From Planctomycetaceae bacterium (GTDB lineage: Bacteria; Planctomycetota; Phycisphaerae; Phycisphaerales; SM1A02), in contig JAJTGL010000009.1 of the NCBI GenBank assembly GCA_021297795.1, positions 1 to 46,757 of the forward strand: a stretch of 46,757 bases of DNA. The letters run 5' to 3'. Position 1 is the stretch's first letter. Each line of letters starts with the position of its first letter. Under the pieces are notes generated by a model. It made no database searches and had not been told where the DNA came from. It was given only the letters and a program-made list of their open reading frames with translations. A program made the translations under genes and the position numbers. Shown piece after piece: positions 1 to 8,350 of the stretch.

Positions 1-453
1 GCGCGCGCGGCCCAGCAGGCGCAGGAGCGCTTCGGCGCGGATCGCGTGCGCCTGCAGAGGTACGAGCTCCTCTGCGATCAACCCGAGCAGGAACTCGGCG
101 CGATCTTCGACTGGCTCGGGATCGAGCGGCCGGAGAACATGACCGAGGTCCCCGTGCGCAACTCGAGCTACGAACGCTACGCCGACACCGGCGGCTTCGT
201 CCGCGGCGCGATGGACCGGTGGATGAAGACGCTGAGCGCGGCGGAGATCGCCGTGATCGAGCGCTGCTGCGGGAAGCTGCTCGTCCGCACCGGATACGCG
301 AGCGCCGCCCCGCGGGCCGGATTCCTCGGCACGCTTCCGTACTATGCCTCCGCGCTGCCCGCGATCGTGCGCGCCGCGGCGATCAACGCGAAGCGCAGCG
401 GCAATCTGCGCAAGTACATCCTCCGCCGCGCCCGCCTCGTCCTCGGGAGATGA
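1..453 (+). CDS. Sulfotransferase, C-terminal part (5' end outside window)
   Basis: The frame is open from base 1, so this is the last 150 codons of a gene that begins upstream. The piece YELLCDQPEQELGAIFDWLG matches the region of sulfotransferase-3 type enzymes where a conserved Arg-Tyr-Glu precedes a helix recording the subunit end of the PAPS-binding fold. A later part (RGAMDRWMKTLSAAEIAVIE) resembles the usual C-terminal sequence in which the enzyme closes over the nucleotide. The 5'-phosphosulfate loop lies outside the window and cannot be checked. The stop overlaps the start of the next glycosyltransferase by four bases, which places it in the same operon. The likely role is transfer of sulfate from PAPS to a saccharide. 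The acceptor is unknown. Confidence 0.72.
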   Translation, partial: ARAAQQAQERFGADRVRLQRYELLCDQPEQELGAIFDWLGIERPENMTEVPVRNSSYERYADTGGFVRGAMDRWMKTLSAAEIAVIERCCGKLLVRTGYASAAPRAGFLGTLPYYASALPAIVRAAAINAKRSGNLRKYILRRARLVLGR

Positions 454-1415
454 ACATGGACCAGAGGAGCACGCACCCTTCCCCGTCGGTGGACGGAACC
501 CCGGAGGCGAGCATCCTCGTCGTGGGCTACCGAAGCAAGCCGTACATCGAGCGCTGCCTCGAAGGCGCGCTCCGTGCGAGCGAGGGCGAGTCGGTGGAGA
601 TTCTCTTCATCGATTGCTCGGACGACGGCAGCGAGGCGCTCGTCGGCGAGCGCTTCCCGACGGTGCGGGTGCTCGGCTACCGCGGCAACCTCGGATTCGC
701 CCGCGGCAACAACGTGCTCGCGCAGGAGGCGCGCGGACGAAAGCTGCTGCTGCTGAACCCCGATGCGTTCGCCGAGCGCGACGAGATCGCGGCGCTGCTG
801 CGCCTCTCTCGCGCACGACCGGACGCACAGGCATGGGCGGGCATGACGATCCTCCCGGATGGCTCGATCGACGGCGGATCCATCCAGCCGATGCTCGGCG
901 CGGTCCCGCTCCTCCTCGCGCTGTTCGGACTCGCCGGACTCCGTCCCGGCGCCGCCGATCCCAAGCGACGCGAGCCACAGCGCGTGCCGGTCCTCACCGG
1001 CGCCTTCATGCTGGTCGACGCGGAGGTCTGGCGTCGGCTCCGTGGATTCGACGAGCGGTTCTTCATGTACGCGGAGGAGGTCGACCTCTGCCGCCGCATC
1101 TCGTATGCCGGCGGCGCACTGGTCTGCGACCCATCGATCCGCCTGCTGCATGACACCGGCAGCGGCGAGCGACGCACGCCCGCACGCATGCTCAACCGCG
1201 CGCGTGGCAACGCCACGTTCTACCGGAAGCACTTCGGCCCCTGCTGGGCCGCCTGCTGCTGCACGCTGCTCCTTGCCCACGCGACGAGCAGGTTCGTCTG
1301 GGGAAGCCTGACGGGCCGCCGCGGTCACGCCGACAGCTTCGGCGCCATCGTGCGCCGACGCGCGGAGTGGTGGAGCGGGTGGCCGGAGCAACCGGCCGCG
1401 GCGGGGCGGGCATGA
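450..1415 (+). CDS. Family 2 glycosyltransferase (rhamnosyltransferase-like)
   Basis: A GT-A fold glycosyltransferase of 321 residues. Near residue 20 it begins the typical strand SILVVGYRSKPYIERCLEGA. It then has NLGFARGNN and LLLLNPDA, the signature region of WbbL/RfbF-type rhamnosyltransferases, and FFMYAEEVDLCRR near the catalytic base. It probably adds one sugar, plausibly dTDP-rhamnose, to a lipid-linked repeat unit on the cytoplasmic face of the membrane. The ATG at 450 is chosen because it forms an ATGA overlap with the preceding stop; a second ATG at 456 is possible. The next gene also starts by ATGA overlap. It is the only clear GT2 gene in the window, so other glycosyltransferases of this pathway should lie upstream. 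Confidence 0.88.
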   Translation: MNMDQRSTHPSPSVDGTPEASILVVGYRSKPYIERCLEGALRASEGESVEILFIDCSDDGSEALVGERFPTVRVLGYRGNLGFARGNNVLAQEARGRKLLLLNPDAFAERDEIAALLRLSRARPDAQAWAGMTILPDGSIDGGSIQPMLGAVPLLLALFGLAGLRPGAADPKRREPQRVPVLTGAFMLVDAEVWRRLRGFDERFFMYAEEVDLCRRISYAGGALVCDPSIRLLHDTGSGERRTPARMLNRARGNATFYRKHFGPCWAACCCTLLLAHATSRFVWGSLTGRRGHADSFGAIVRRRAEWWSGWPEQPAAAGRA

Positions 1416-2968
1416 GCGGCGGCAAGGCACATCGAGCCCTGCGCTGGTCGTACGCGATGACGTGGGCGACGAAGACCGTCAACATCGTCACGATGATCGT
1501 GCTCGCGCGGATCCTCGGACCCGAGAGCTTCGGAGTGGTCGCGCTCGCCCTCGTCTTCGTCCTCTTCATCGAGATGTTCGCGGAGTCCGGACTCGCGCCG
1601 GCGATCGTGCAGCGCAAGAACCTCTCGCCCGAGGATCTCGACTCGATCTTCTGGCTCAACATCGCGCTCGCGCTTCCGCTCGCGATCCTCGGATACGCCG
1701 CGTCGGATCTGCTGGGGCATCTCGTGTCGGACGAGCAGGTCCCAGGGATGTTTGCGGCGCTCAGCCCATTGATCCTTTTCCGGGGACTCAGCGTCGTGCA
1801 GATGGCGCTCGCGCAGCGCGAGATGCGGTTCAAGGATCTCGCGCTGCGCAGCACGTGCAGCGCCGTCCTCGGCGGCATCGCAGGCGTCTCCTGCGCGCTC
1901 GCGGACGTCGGGATCTGGTCGCTGGTGGCGCAAGCGATCGTCGGAGAGGTCGCCTCCTTCCTCCTGCTCTGGCATCTCGGCGACTGGCGTCCGCGCCTGC
2001 GGTTCGAGCTCCGCCGCGCGACCTCGTTCTTCCGATTCTCCTCCGGCGTCATCGTCTCCCAGATCGCGGTGTTCGCGAGCAACCAGTCCGACGTGCTCGT
2101 GATGGGCGCGATGTTCGGCCCGAAGGCCGTCGGCGTGTTCCGACTCGCGATGCGCGTCGTGAACATCCTCCTCGAGATGCTGGTCCGCCCCGTGCAGGCC
2201 ATCGCGCTTCCGCACCTCTCGCCGCTGCGCGACGACCCCACCTCGCTTCAGCGCGAGGTGCTCGGGCTCATGCGGCTCTCGAGCCTCGCGATGCTTCCCG
2301 CGATGGGCGCGCTGATCGTCGGAGCCGAGGCGCTCACCTCCCTGCTTGGGTCGCGGTGGGAGGCGGCGGCCGCCGCCATGCGCGTCCTCGCCTTCATCGG
2401 CGTCGCAAAGAGCATGTCGTTGCTCACCGGACCGACGATGCTTGCCCTCGGGCGAAGCCATGTGGTCGCGCTCGGGAGCATCGGACAGTGCGCGATCACC
2501 GTGGCCGCCGTCGTCTGCGCGGGCCTCTGGGCGAAGGGGCGAAGCGACGATGATCAAGTGATGGCGGTCGCGGCCGCACGCGCCGGAGTCTTCCTCCTGA
2601 TCGTCATGCCATTCCAGTTGCGCTACATGTCGCGCGCGACGGGGATCGCCCCCGCGAAGATACTGCGCGCGGTCGCCTCCGGCGCGCAGGCGTTCGTGCT
2701 CACCGTCGTGGTCGGATTGGGCGCCGAATACGGAGCGCGATCCCTCGGATTCGACCGCATGGTCGCGATCTGGGCCGGCGCGCTCGCCGGAGCCATCGTG
2801 GCCGGTCTCCTTCTGCTCCGGACACGTCGATTCCTGCCAAAGCGGAAGAAGCGTGGCAAGGATGCGGTCGCGGCAGCAGGCTCACCCGAGGCCGCGACGC
2901 CCGAATCCGGTCGCAGCCAAGCCCTGCCGCCCCTCGAGCCGATGAATCCCGAGGACGGCCGCGCATGA
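1412..2968 (+). CDS. Wzx-type polysaccharide flippase
   Basis: A 518-residue polytopic membrane protein of the MATE/MOP superfamily (polysaccharide transport type). The start MSGGKAHRALRWSYAMTWAT leads into hydrophobic segments, and LARILGPESFGVVALALVFV is the family's first signature. About 12-14 membrane segments are visible, followed by a polar, Lys/Arg-rich cytoplasmic tail of about 60 residues after residue 460. It probably flips lipid-linked repeat units from the cytoplasmic to the periplasmic side for polymerisation. The ATG at 1412 overlaps the upstream stop. The longer open frame from 1367 lies inside the glycosyltransferase gene and is unlikely to be used. It sits between a glycosyltransferase and sulfotransferases, so sulfation may occur before flipping. 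Confidence 0.88.
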   Translation: MSGGKAHRALRWSYAMTWATKTVNIVTMIVLARILGPESFGVVALALVFVLFIEMFAESGLAPAIVQRKNLSPEDLDSIFWLNIALALPLAILGYAASDLLGHLVSDEQVPGMFAALSPLILFRGLSVVQMALAQREMRFKDLALRSTCSAVLGGIAGVSCALADVGIWSLVAQAIVGEVASFLLLWHLGDWRPRLRFELRRATSFFRFSSGVIVSQIAVFASNQSDVLVMGAMFGPKAVGVFRLAMRVVNILLEMLVRPVQAIALPHLSPLRDDPTSLQREVLGLMRLSSLAMLPAMGALIVGAEALTSLLGSRWEAAAAAMRVLAFIGVAKSMSLLTGPTMLALGRSHVVALGSIGQCAITVAAVVCAGLWAKGRSDDDQVMAVAAARAGVFLLIVMPFQLRYMSRATGIAPAKILRAVASGAQAFVLTVVVGLGAEYGARSLGFDRMVAIWAGALAGAIVAGLLLLRTRRFLPKRKKRGKDAVAAAGSPEAATPESGRSQALPPLEPMNPEDGRA

Positions 2969-3873
2969 GCACCCCATCCCTGCTCTTCATCCTCTCGACC
3001 GGCCGCTCGGGGACCACCTCGATCGCCAACATGCTGAGCGCGGTGCCCGGCGCGGTGATCGTGCACGAGCGGAAGCCGAAACTGCTGCCCGAGGCCGTTG
3101 CGGCCCTTCGCGGGTCCATGCCGGAGGCGCAGCTCGTCGAACTGCTGCGCACGACGCGCGATCCCGCGTCGCTCGGCGCCACCACGATCGCCGGCGAAAG
3201 CAATCAGCGCCTCAGCTTCGTGCTGCCGGCGCTGTCGAAGGCGTTCCCCGAGGCCCGCTACATCCTGCTCCAGCGCGACGGCCGCGAGGTGGTGGATTCA
3301 CTGCACCACCGCTGGTGGTACCACCCGCGCGAAGCACACCTCCGGCATCCGACGCTGCGCGAGTGGGCGGAGACGCGCGTGCAGGGAACCGATCTCGCGA
3401 TGCCCGCCGCCGAGTGGGCGGCCATGTCGCCCTTCGCCCGTTGCGCGTGGTACTGGAGCGTCGTCCCCACGCTCGTCCGACGCGACGCGTCGCGTCTCGG
3501 GCTTCCGCTTCTCGAGATCCGACTCGAGGATCTCTCGGCGTCCCGTGCGGCGCTCGAGTCGTTCCTGTTGCTTCCCAGCGGCTCGATCGCCGCACCACCG
3601 CGCTCGAACGCGACGCGATCGGTGCGCCCCTCCTGGCGCGCGTGGTCACCCTCGATGCGCCGCGAATTCGAGCGCCATGCAGGGGCCGAGATGGATCGCT
3701 GCTACGCGGGCTGGCGCGGCGAGTTCCGCTGGTCGTTCGCCGATGAATGCAAGGGCGCGGGCCGGCGCATGATCGGCCTCGCGCGCCTGGCGAAGGTCCA
3801 CGCCATCGCGACCCTTGGACTGCACGGGGCCGCACCAGCGCAGGGACGCTCGCCGGACGGAGACGCCACATGA
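2965..3873 (+). CDS. PAPS-dependent sulfotransferase
   Basis: 302 residues with both PAPS-binding elements of the sulfotransferase family. The 5'-phosphosulfate loop STGRSGTTS is at residues 11-19. The 3'-phosphate region ILLQRDGREVVDSL lies about 85 residues later, with the Arg and Ser expected to grip the 3' phosphate. No signal peptide or membrane segment is seen, so it is probably cytoplasmic, where PAPS is made. The start overlaps the flippase stop by four bases and its own stop overlaps the next sulfotransferase start. It is diverged from its neighbour at 3870, so this does not look like a recent duplication. The polysaccharide context suggests a carbohydrate acceptor, but the acceptor cannot be read from sequence. 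Confidence 0.85.
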   Translation: MSTPSLLFILSTGRSGTTSIANMLSAVPGAVIVHERKPKLLPEAVAALRGSMPEAQLVELLRTTRDPASLGATTIAGESNQRLSFVLPALSKAFPEARYILLQRDGREVVDSLHHRWWYHPREAHLRHPTLREWAETRVQGTDLAMPAAEWAAMSPFARCAWYWSVVPTLVRRDASRLGLPLLEIRLEDLSASRAALESFLLLPSGSIAAPPRSNATRSVRPSWRAWSPSMRREFERHAGAEMDRCYAGWRGEFRWSFADECKGAGRRMIGLARLAKVHAIATLGLHGAAPAQGRSPDGDAT

Positions 3874-4784
3874 ATCCACTTCGATCGATCCGAAGACTGC
3901 TCGGCGCATGGCAGGAGCATCGCCTCGAGCACTCCGACTACCACCGCGGCCCGCATACGAGCGAGGCGGACGGGATCTTCGTGATGGGCTGCGGCCGAAG
4001 CGGAACGACGCTCCTCCGCGGGATGCTCGAGCGACATCCGCGGCTCTGGGGTGGGCCCGAGAGCGGCATCTTCAACCGACCCGTCGATCCGAAGGCGCTC
4101 GCGGACAAGTTCCTCTGGAACCCCGAACGCGCGGCGCGGATCGCGATGGAGACCAACAGCGCCGTGGCGTTCGCCGAGCGGTTCTTCGGAGAGCAGACGC
4201 GCGAGGCGGGCAAGGCGCGCTGGGTCGAGAAGACGCCGAAGCACGTGGTGTGCCTCGGATACCTCCTCGGCGCGTTTCCGAACGCGCGGTTCATCCACAT
4301 GATCCGCGATGGACGAGACGTCGCCTGCTCGCTGCGGAACCACCCGAAGGCCGCGTTCCGCAACGGCAAGGTCGTGCCGCTCAACACCAACAACCCGATC
4401 CCGAAGTGCATCGATCGCTGGGTGCACGACACGAGCGCGGGACTTGCATACCGCGGCCATCCGAGACTGCTCGAGGTGCGATACGAGACGCTGGTCGCCG
4501 ACCCCACCGCGACCGTCCAGAGCGTCTGCCGGTTTCTCGGCGAGACATTCGATCCTGCATGCACCTCGGGCGATGATGCAGGCAAGTCGAACGAGCAGCG
4601 CATGCGCACTCCCAACAACATGTCGAGCTACGGGAAGGTTGGCGATTCGAGCATCGGTCGCTGGCGACGCGATCTCCGCCCCGCCGAACTGGCGGCGTGC
4701 CTCCGCAAGGGCGGCCCGCTCCTCGAGGCCCTCGGGTACTGGGACGGCATCTCCGATGCCCCCGAGCGGCACGGGCCGAACTGA
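3870..4784 (+). CDS. PAPS-dependent sulfotransferase (Stf3/TPST-like)
   Basis: 304 residues. The 5'-phosphosulfate loop FVMGCGRSGTTLLRGML lies at about residues 37-53. EKTPKHV follows near residue 120, a motif typical of the bacterial sulfotransferase-3 group, and then the 3'-phosphate element FIHMIRDGRDVACSL. The C-terminal part has LEVRYETLVADP, equivalent to the RYE segment seen in the first gene of the window. There is no signal peptide. It is the last gene of the overlapping plus-strand run; the next gene begins 136 bases later. Having three such enzymes in one locus suggests sulfation at several positions or on several sugars. Confidence 0.88.
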   Translation: MNPLRSIRRLLGAWQEHRLEHSDYHRGPHTSEADGIFVMGCGRSGTTLLRGMLERHPRLWGGPESGIFNRPVDPKALADKFLWNPERAARIAMETNSAVAFAERFFGEQTREAGKARWVEKTPKHVVCLGYLLGAFPNARFIHMIRDGRDVACSLRNHPKAAFRNGKVVPLNTNNPIPKCIDRWVHDTSAGLAYRGHPRLLEVRYETLVADPTATVQSVCRFLGETFDPACTSGDDAGKSNEQRMRTPNNMSSYGKVGDSSIGRWRRDLRPAELAACLRKGGPLLEALGYWDGISDAPERHGPN

Positions 4785-4920
4785 GCGCAACGCCCCGTAA
4801 CCGTCCAGATTTTCTAACGCCGGAACAAACAAATCGACGAATCCACGGATGCGAGTCGGCGCGAGGGCCTTCCGGGTTGCCTTTTGATGCCGAAGTGGCA
4901 CTGTCCGAGCGATCGAGGCC

Positions 4921-6267
4921 ATGAGACCGCAAGATCGGACAGCATCACCAGCCCGCAAGCCGGGACTGCGCGACGCACGGAGGCTCGACCCGCTGCAGGA
5001 GGACACTCCTGTCACCGCGCTCGAACTGTTCGAGGACATCGTGTTCGGCTTTCGGCTCACGCAGAGTCCGCGCGCCTCGCGCATGGCCGAGGCCTGGATG
5101 CCCGTGCAGACGCATGCTGCAACCCATGCTGCAACCCATGCTGCAACCCATGCTGCAACCCTCGACCCGCTTGGCTCGCGCATCGCCGAACTGGTGGATC
5201 CCGAGACCGCGCTCGAACTGACCGGCGGATCCGACTGCCGCTTGCTTCTCTCGCTGATCCTCGCCTCCGGAACCCCCATCGAGCGGGCATTCACGCTCGA
5301 TCTCGGCGACGGCGACGATGCCATGGTCGGCCGGGCGATCGCGGAGGCGCTCGGACTCGAGCACCTCGTCGTGCGGCCCGCGATCACATCGGCGCGTGCG
5401 ATGGAGGATGCGATCCTCTTCACGCGGGCGAGCGGCTGGTCATGCAACGCGGTGAGCTACGGATGGATGCCGGGGGTCTATCGACAACTCGCCGGCTTCC
5501 GGAAGTCGCAGATCGGCGGCGTCGGCGGCGAGATCGCCACGGGGTTCTTCCGAACTCCGCTCGACCGCTTCGCATGCTGCCCCTGCTTCGTCGGGAGCTG
5601 GCGCAGGTTCCGGCTCCAGCGGCCGGCTGCATGGCTCCACCTCTTCCGCCCGGAAGTCCGTCGGCATCTCGCCGCACTCTCGGCGGCGAGCGTCGACGCG
5701 TACTTCGCGGGCAGCCGGAGCTGCGACGCGTGGCGCGAGCGATCCGACGCGTTCTACCTCGAACGACGCATACGGCATTGGGCGGCTCCGGTCCTCACCG
5801 CGTCGAGCCGCTGGTACGAGCCACGCATGCCGTTCCTCACCGACGAATACCTGGGGTGGGCACGGTCGGTGCCGCCCCGGGATCGATCGCGCGGACGGCA
5901 GCACCGCGTCACCGCCGAGTATCTCGCGCGCGCGAGCGCGAGCGGATTCCTCGATGCGCGCGGCCACGCGGCGCTCTTCACGCGCCCGAATCCCACGCGC
6001 TCCGGAAAGTTGCGACGAGCGATCGCGCGACTCATGGCGAAGCCAAGGCCTGCTCCGATGGTGTACCGGGAGTTCGCCGTGGCCCTTGCCGGTGACGAGC
6101 GCCTTCGCAGCGCGATCAGGGCGCTTGCCGAACGCGGAGGCCCTCACGACCTCGGACTGGACCGCGCTGCCGTCGAACGGCTGCTTGCCGCGCCGCAGGA
6201 GGCCTGCTTCGAGTTCGGTGCGGTCGCGACCGCCGCCTGCTCGCGCCTCGATCCGATGCGGCCGTAG
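4921..6267 (+). CDS. Asparagine-synthase-like protein, no glutaminase domain
   Basis: 448 residues. TGGSDCRLLLSLI at about residue 101 matches the ATP-pyrophosphatase loop of asparagine synthases (normally SGGxDS), here with Thr for the first Ser and Cys for the last. The following FTLDLGDGDDAMVGRAIAEALG and GGVGGEIATGFF also fit that domain. There is no N-terminal glutaminase domain; the first 90 residues are unrelated and include the HAAT repeat described separately. Relatives in O-antigen loci are thought to amidate sugar acids, so a role in modifying the polymer is plausible, but the altered loop makes catalysis uncertain. The ATG at 4921 has GAGG close upstream (short spacing). The 136 bases before it are less GC-rich and may carry a promoter. 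It converges on rfbB. Confidence 0.68.
   Translation: MRPQDRTASPARKPGLRDARRLDPLQEDTPVTALELFEDIVFGFRLTQSPRASRMAEAWMPVQTHAATHAATHAATHAATLDPLGSRIAELVDPETALELTGGSDCRLLLSLILASGTPIERAFTLDLGDGDDAMVGRAIAEALGLEHLVVRPAITSARAMEDAILFTRASGWSCNAVSYGWMPGVYRQLAGFRKSQIGGVGGEIATGFFRTPLDRFACCPCFVGSWRRFRLQRPAAWLHLFRPEVRRHLAALSAASVDAYFAGSRSCDAWRERSDAFYLERRIRHWAAPVLTASSRWYEPRMPFLTDEYLGWARSVPPRDRSRGRQHRVTAEYLARASASGFLDARGHAALFTRPNPTRSGKLRRAIARLMAKPRPAPMVYREFAVALAGDERLRSAIRALAERGGPHDLGLDRAAVERLLAAPQEACFEFGAVATAACSRLDPMRP
5113..5160 (+). repeat. Four perfect 12-bp tandem repeats within a gene
   Basis: The unit CATGCTGCAACC occurs four times without a mismatch or gap. It lies inside the asparagine-synthase-like gene and encodes the peptide unit His-Ala-Ala-Thr. 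Because the unit is a multiple of three, gain or loss of copies would lengthen or shorten a linker before the catalytic domain without breaking the frame. No spacer separates the copies, so it is not a CRISPR array. Confidence 0.97.
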
Positions 6268-6304
6268 CCGCGGCTCGGAGCCTCGGAGCCCTCCCCGAGG
6301 GAAC

Positions 6305-7414
6305 CTAGGCGCGCTTGCCGTAGTTCGTCTCGATCCAGTTGCGGTACGACCCGTCCATGACGGCGCGCCACCAAGCCTCGTTCGAGAGATACCACGCGAT
6401 GGTCTTCGCAAGACCCGTCTCGAACGTCTCGTGCGGGCGGTAGCCGAGCTCGGCGCGCGCCCTGCGCGGATCGATCGCGTAGCGACGGTCGTGGCCGGGC
6501 CGATCCTTGACGTAAGTCACGAGCGACCAGCACGGCTTACCCTGCGCCGCCGGCGAACCCGGGAACCGGCCCGCGAGGGTCGCGTCGGCCGCGAAAGCGG
6601 CGTCGATTGCGCCGGTGAGCCGCTGCACGATCTCGAGGTTGGGTCGCTCGTTCTCGCCGCCGATGTTGTAGACCTCTCCGACGCGCCCCTTCTCGAGCGC
6701 GAGCGAGATGCCGCGGCAGTGGTCGTCGACGTGCAGCCAGTCGCGCACGTTCATGCCGTCGCCGTAGATCGGAAGCGGCTTGCCGTGCAGGCAGTTCACG
6801 ATCATGAGCGGAATCAGCTTCTCGGGGAACTGGTACGGACCGTAGTTGTTCGAGCAGTTGGTCGTCGTCACGTCGAGGTGGAACGTGTGGTGGTACGCGC
6901 GCACGAGGTGATCGCTCGCCGCCTTGCTCGCGGAGTACGGCGAGTTCGGCTGGTACTGATTGGTCTCTGCGAACGGCGGATCCGTCGGCGAGAGCGATCC
7001 ATAGACCTCGTCGGTCGACACGTGGTGGAACCGGTGCGGCATGCCGGTTCCGGCGAGCCAGACCGTGCGCGCCGCCTTCAGCAGCGAGTGCGTGCCGTTC
7101 ACGTTCGCATCGATGAATGCGTCGGGACCGGAGATCGAGCGATCGACGTGGCTCTCCGCCGCGAAATGCACCAGCGTCGCGATGCCGTGGTCGCGCAGCA
7201 ACCGCTCGACGAGCGCCGTGTCGCGGATGTCGCCGTGCACGAAATCGACGCGCGATGGATCGCAACCCGCGAGGTTTGCCCGGTTGCCCGCATACGTCAG
7301 GGCGTCGAGCACCACCACGCGTTCGGTCGCGTGCTCGGCAAGCCGATGACGGATGAAGTTGGCGCCGATGAAACCGGCGCCGCCGGTGACGAGGATGGTC
7401 TTGGACTGGCTCAT
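6305..7414 (-). CDS. rfbB: dTDP-glucose 4,6-dehydratase
   Basis: 369 residues, an extended short-chain dehydrogenase. The NAD-binding loop TGGAGFIGANF is at residues 10-20. The catalytic STDEVYG holds Thr-Asp-Glu at 134-136, and Tyr160 and Lys164 form the YxxxK pair. SNNYGPYQFPEKLIP and GDGMNVRDWLHVDDH are diagnostic of RfbB/RmlB. It converts dTDP-glucose to dTDP-4-keto-6-deoxyglucose, the second step of dTDP-L-rhamnose synthesis. It is the last gene of the long minus-strand operon, 39 bases after rfbD. The protein is slightly longer than the common length of about 350. It converges with the asparagine-synthase-like gene; the 37 bases between them show no convincing terminator. Confidence 0.96.
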   Translation of the reverse strand: MSQSKTILVTGGAGFIGANFIRHRLAEHATERVVVLDALTYAGNRANLAGCDPSRVDFVHGDIRDTALVERLLRDHGIATLVHFAAESHVDRSISGPDAFIDANVNGTHSLLKAARTVWLAGTGMPHRFHHVSTDEVYGSLSPTDPPFAETNQYQPNSPYSASKAASDHLVRAYHHTFHLDVTTTNCSNNYGPYQFPEKLIPLMIVNCLHGKPLPIYGDGMNVRDWLHVDDHCRGISLALEKGRVGEVYNIGGENERPNLEIVQRLTGAIDAAFAADATLAGRFPGSPAAQGKPCWSLVTYVKDRPGHDRRYAIDPRRARAELGYRPHETFETGLAKTIAWYLSNEAWWRAVMDGSYRNWIETNYGKRA

Positions 7415-7453
7415 GCGGCTCTCGGGGTGGTCGCGTGTCTGCGTGGTCGCGGG

Positions 7454-8350
7454 TCAGATATCGGCGATCCGGCCGGGAAACTCCATCCGCGCGAGGACCG
7501 ATCGCAGCTCCTCGCGCCAGTGGCGCGCAGGGCCGATCACGGCCCACGTCGCATCCTTCGACAGGAGGCTCATCGCCGGTCGGCGTGCCGGGGTCGGATA
7601 GTCCTCCGTCCGGATCGGAGTGACCCGCGCCCTGCCGATCTTGTCGGCGCCCAGCGCCGCAGCCTCCTCGCGGATCGCGACGGCGAAGTCGTACCAGCTC
7701 GCGACCCCTGCGTCGGTCCAGTGGTGCACGCCCACGGCACCTGCGGCGGCGAGGGACCAGAGCGCCCGAGCGAGCCCGGTCGCGCTCGTCGGCGTGCCCA
7801 CCTGATCGGCGACCACACGCACCTCCTCGCGCTCGTGCATCAGCCGCAGCATCGTCGCGACGAAATTCCGCCCGTGATGCGCGTAGACCCACGCGGTGCG
7901 CACGACCAGAGCGTCGGCGGCTCGAAGCGCGGCGGCCTCGCCGTCGCGCTTCGTCCGTCCGTACACGGAGGCCGGCGCGGTCGGGTGGTGCGGCTCGTAT
8001 GCGACGGGAGAGAGTCCGTCGAACACGTAGTCGGTCGAGACGTGGACGAGCCGGCCGGTGCAGGAGGTCGCCGCCTCCGCGAGGTACCCGACGGCGAGAT
8101 GGTTGACGCGATCCGCGACATCCGCCTCCTTCTCGGCCAGATCGACCGCCGTGTAGGCGGCCGCGTTGAGGATGATGTCGGGTGCGATGTCGCGCACCGC
8201 GCCGAGAACCGCATCGCGGTCGGTGATGTCGAGCTCCGTCGCTCCGAGCGCGCGCACCTCCACGCCGGCCGGCGCCGTCGCCACAAGCTCGCGCGACAGC
8301 TGTCCGCCCATGCCGGTGACCAGCGCCCTTCGCAACGCACGCGCGCTCAT
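7454..8350 (-). CDS. rfbD: dTDP-4-dehydrorhamnose reductase
   Basis: 298 residues. It has the N-terminal nucleotide-binding loop LVTGMGGQLSREL, then NAAAYTAVDLAEKE, STDYVFDG, and the catalytic YGRTK with Tyr and Lys in the expected order. These are the hallmarks of RmlD/RfbD, which uses NADPH or NADH to make dTDP-L-rhamnose in the last step of the pathway. The ATG at 8350 is chosen because it overlaps the rfbC stop by four bases; the open frame continues further upstream only as an out-of-phase shadow of rfbC. The order rfbA-rfbC-rfbD-rfbB differs from the common BDAC order but keeps the full pathway in one operon. Confidence 0.95.
   Translation of the reverse strand: MSARALRRALVTGMGGQLSRELVATAPAGVEVRALGATELDITDRDAVLGAVRDIAPDIILNAAAYTAVDLAEKEADVADRVNHLAVGYLAEAATSCTGRLVHVSTDYVFDGLSPVAYEPHHPTAPASVYGRTKRDGEAAALRAADALVVRTAWVYAHHGRNFVATMLRLMHEREEVRVVADQVGTPTSATGLARALWSLAAAGAVGVHHWTDAGVASWYDFAVAIREEAAALGADKIGRARVTPIRTEDYPTPARRPAMSLLSKDATWAVIGPARHWREELRSVLARMEFPGRIADI

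Noticed and set aside
5113-5160. Short repeats as a CRISPR array
   Set aside because: The 12-bp copies are directly adjacent with no spacers and lie in frame inside a gene.
6268-6304. CCTCGG/CCGAGG hairpin between convergent genes as a terminator
   Set aside because: The stem is only six bases and no T-run follows on either strand.
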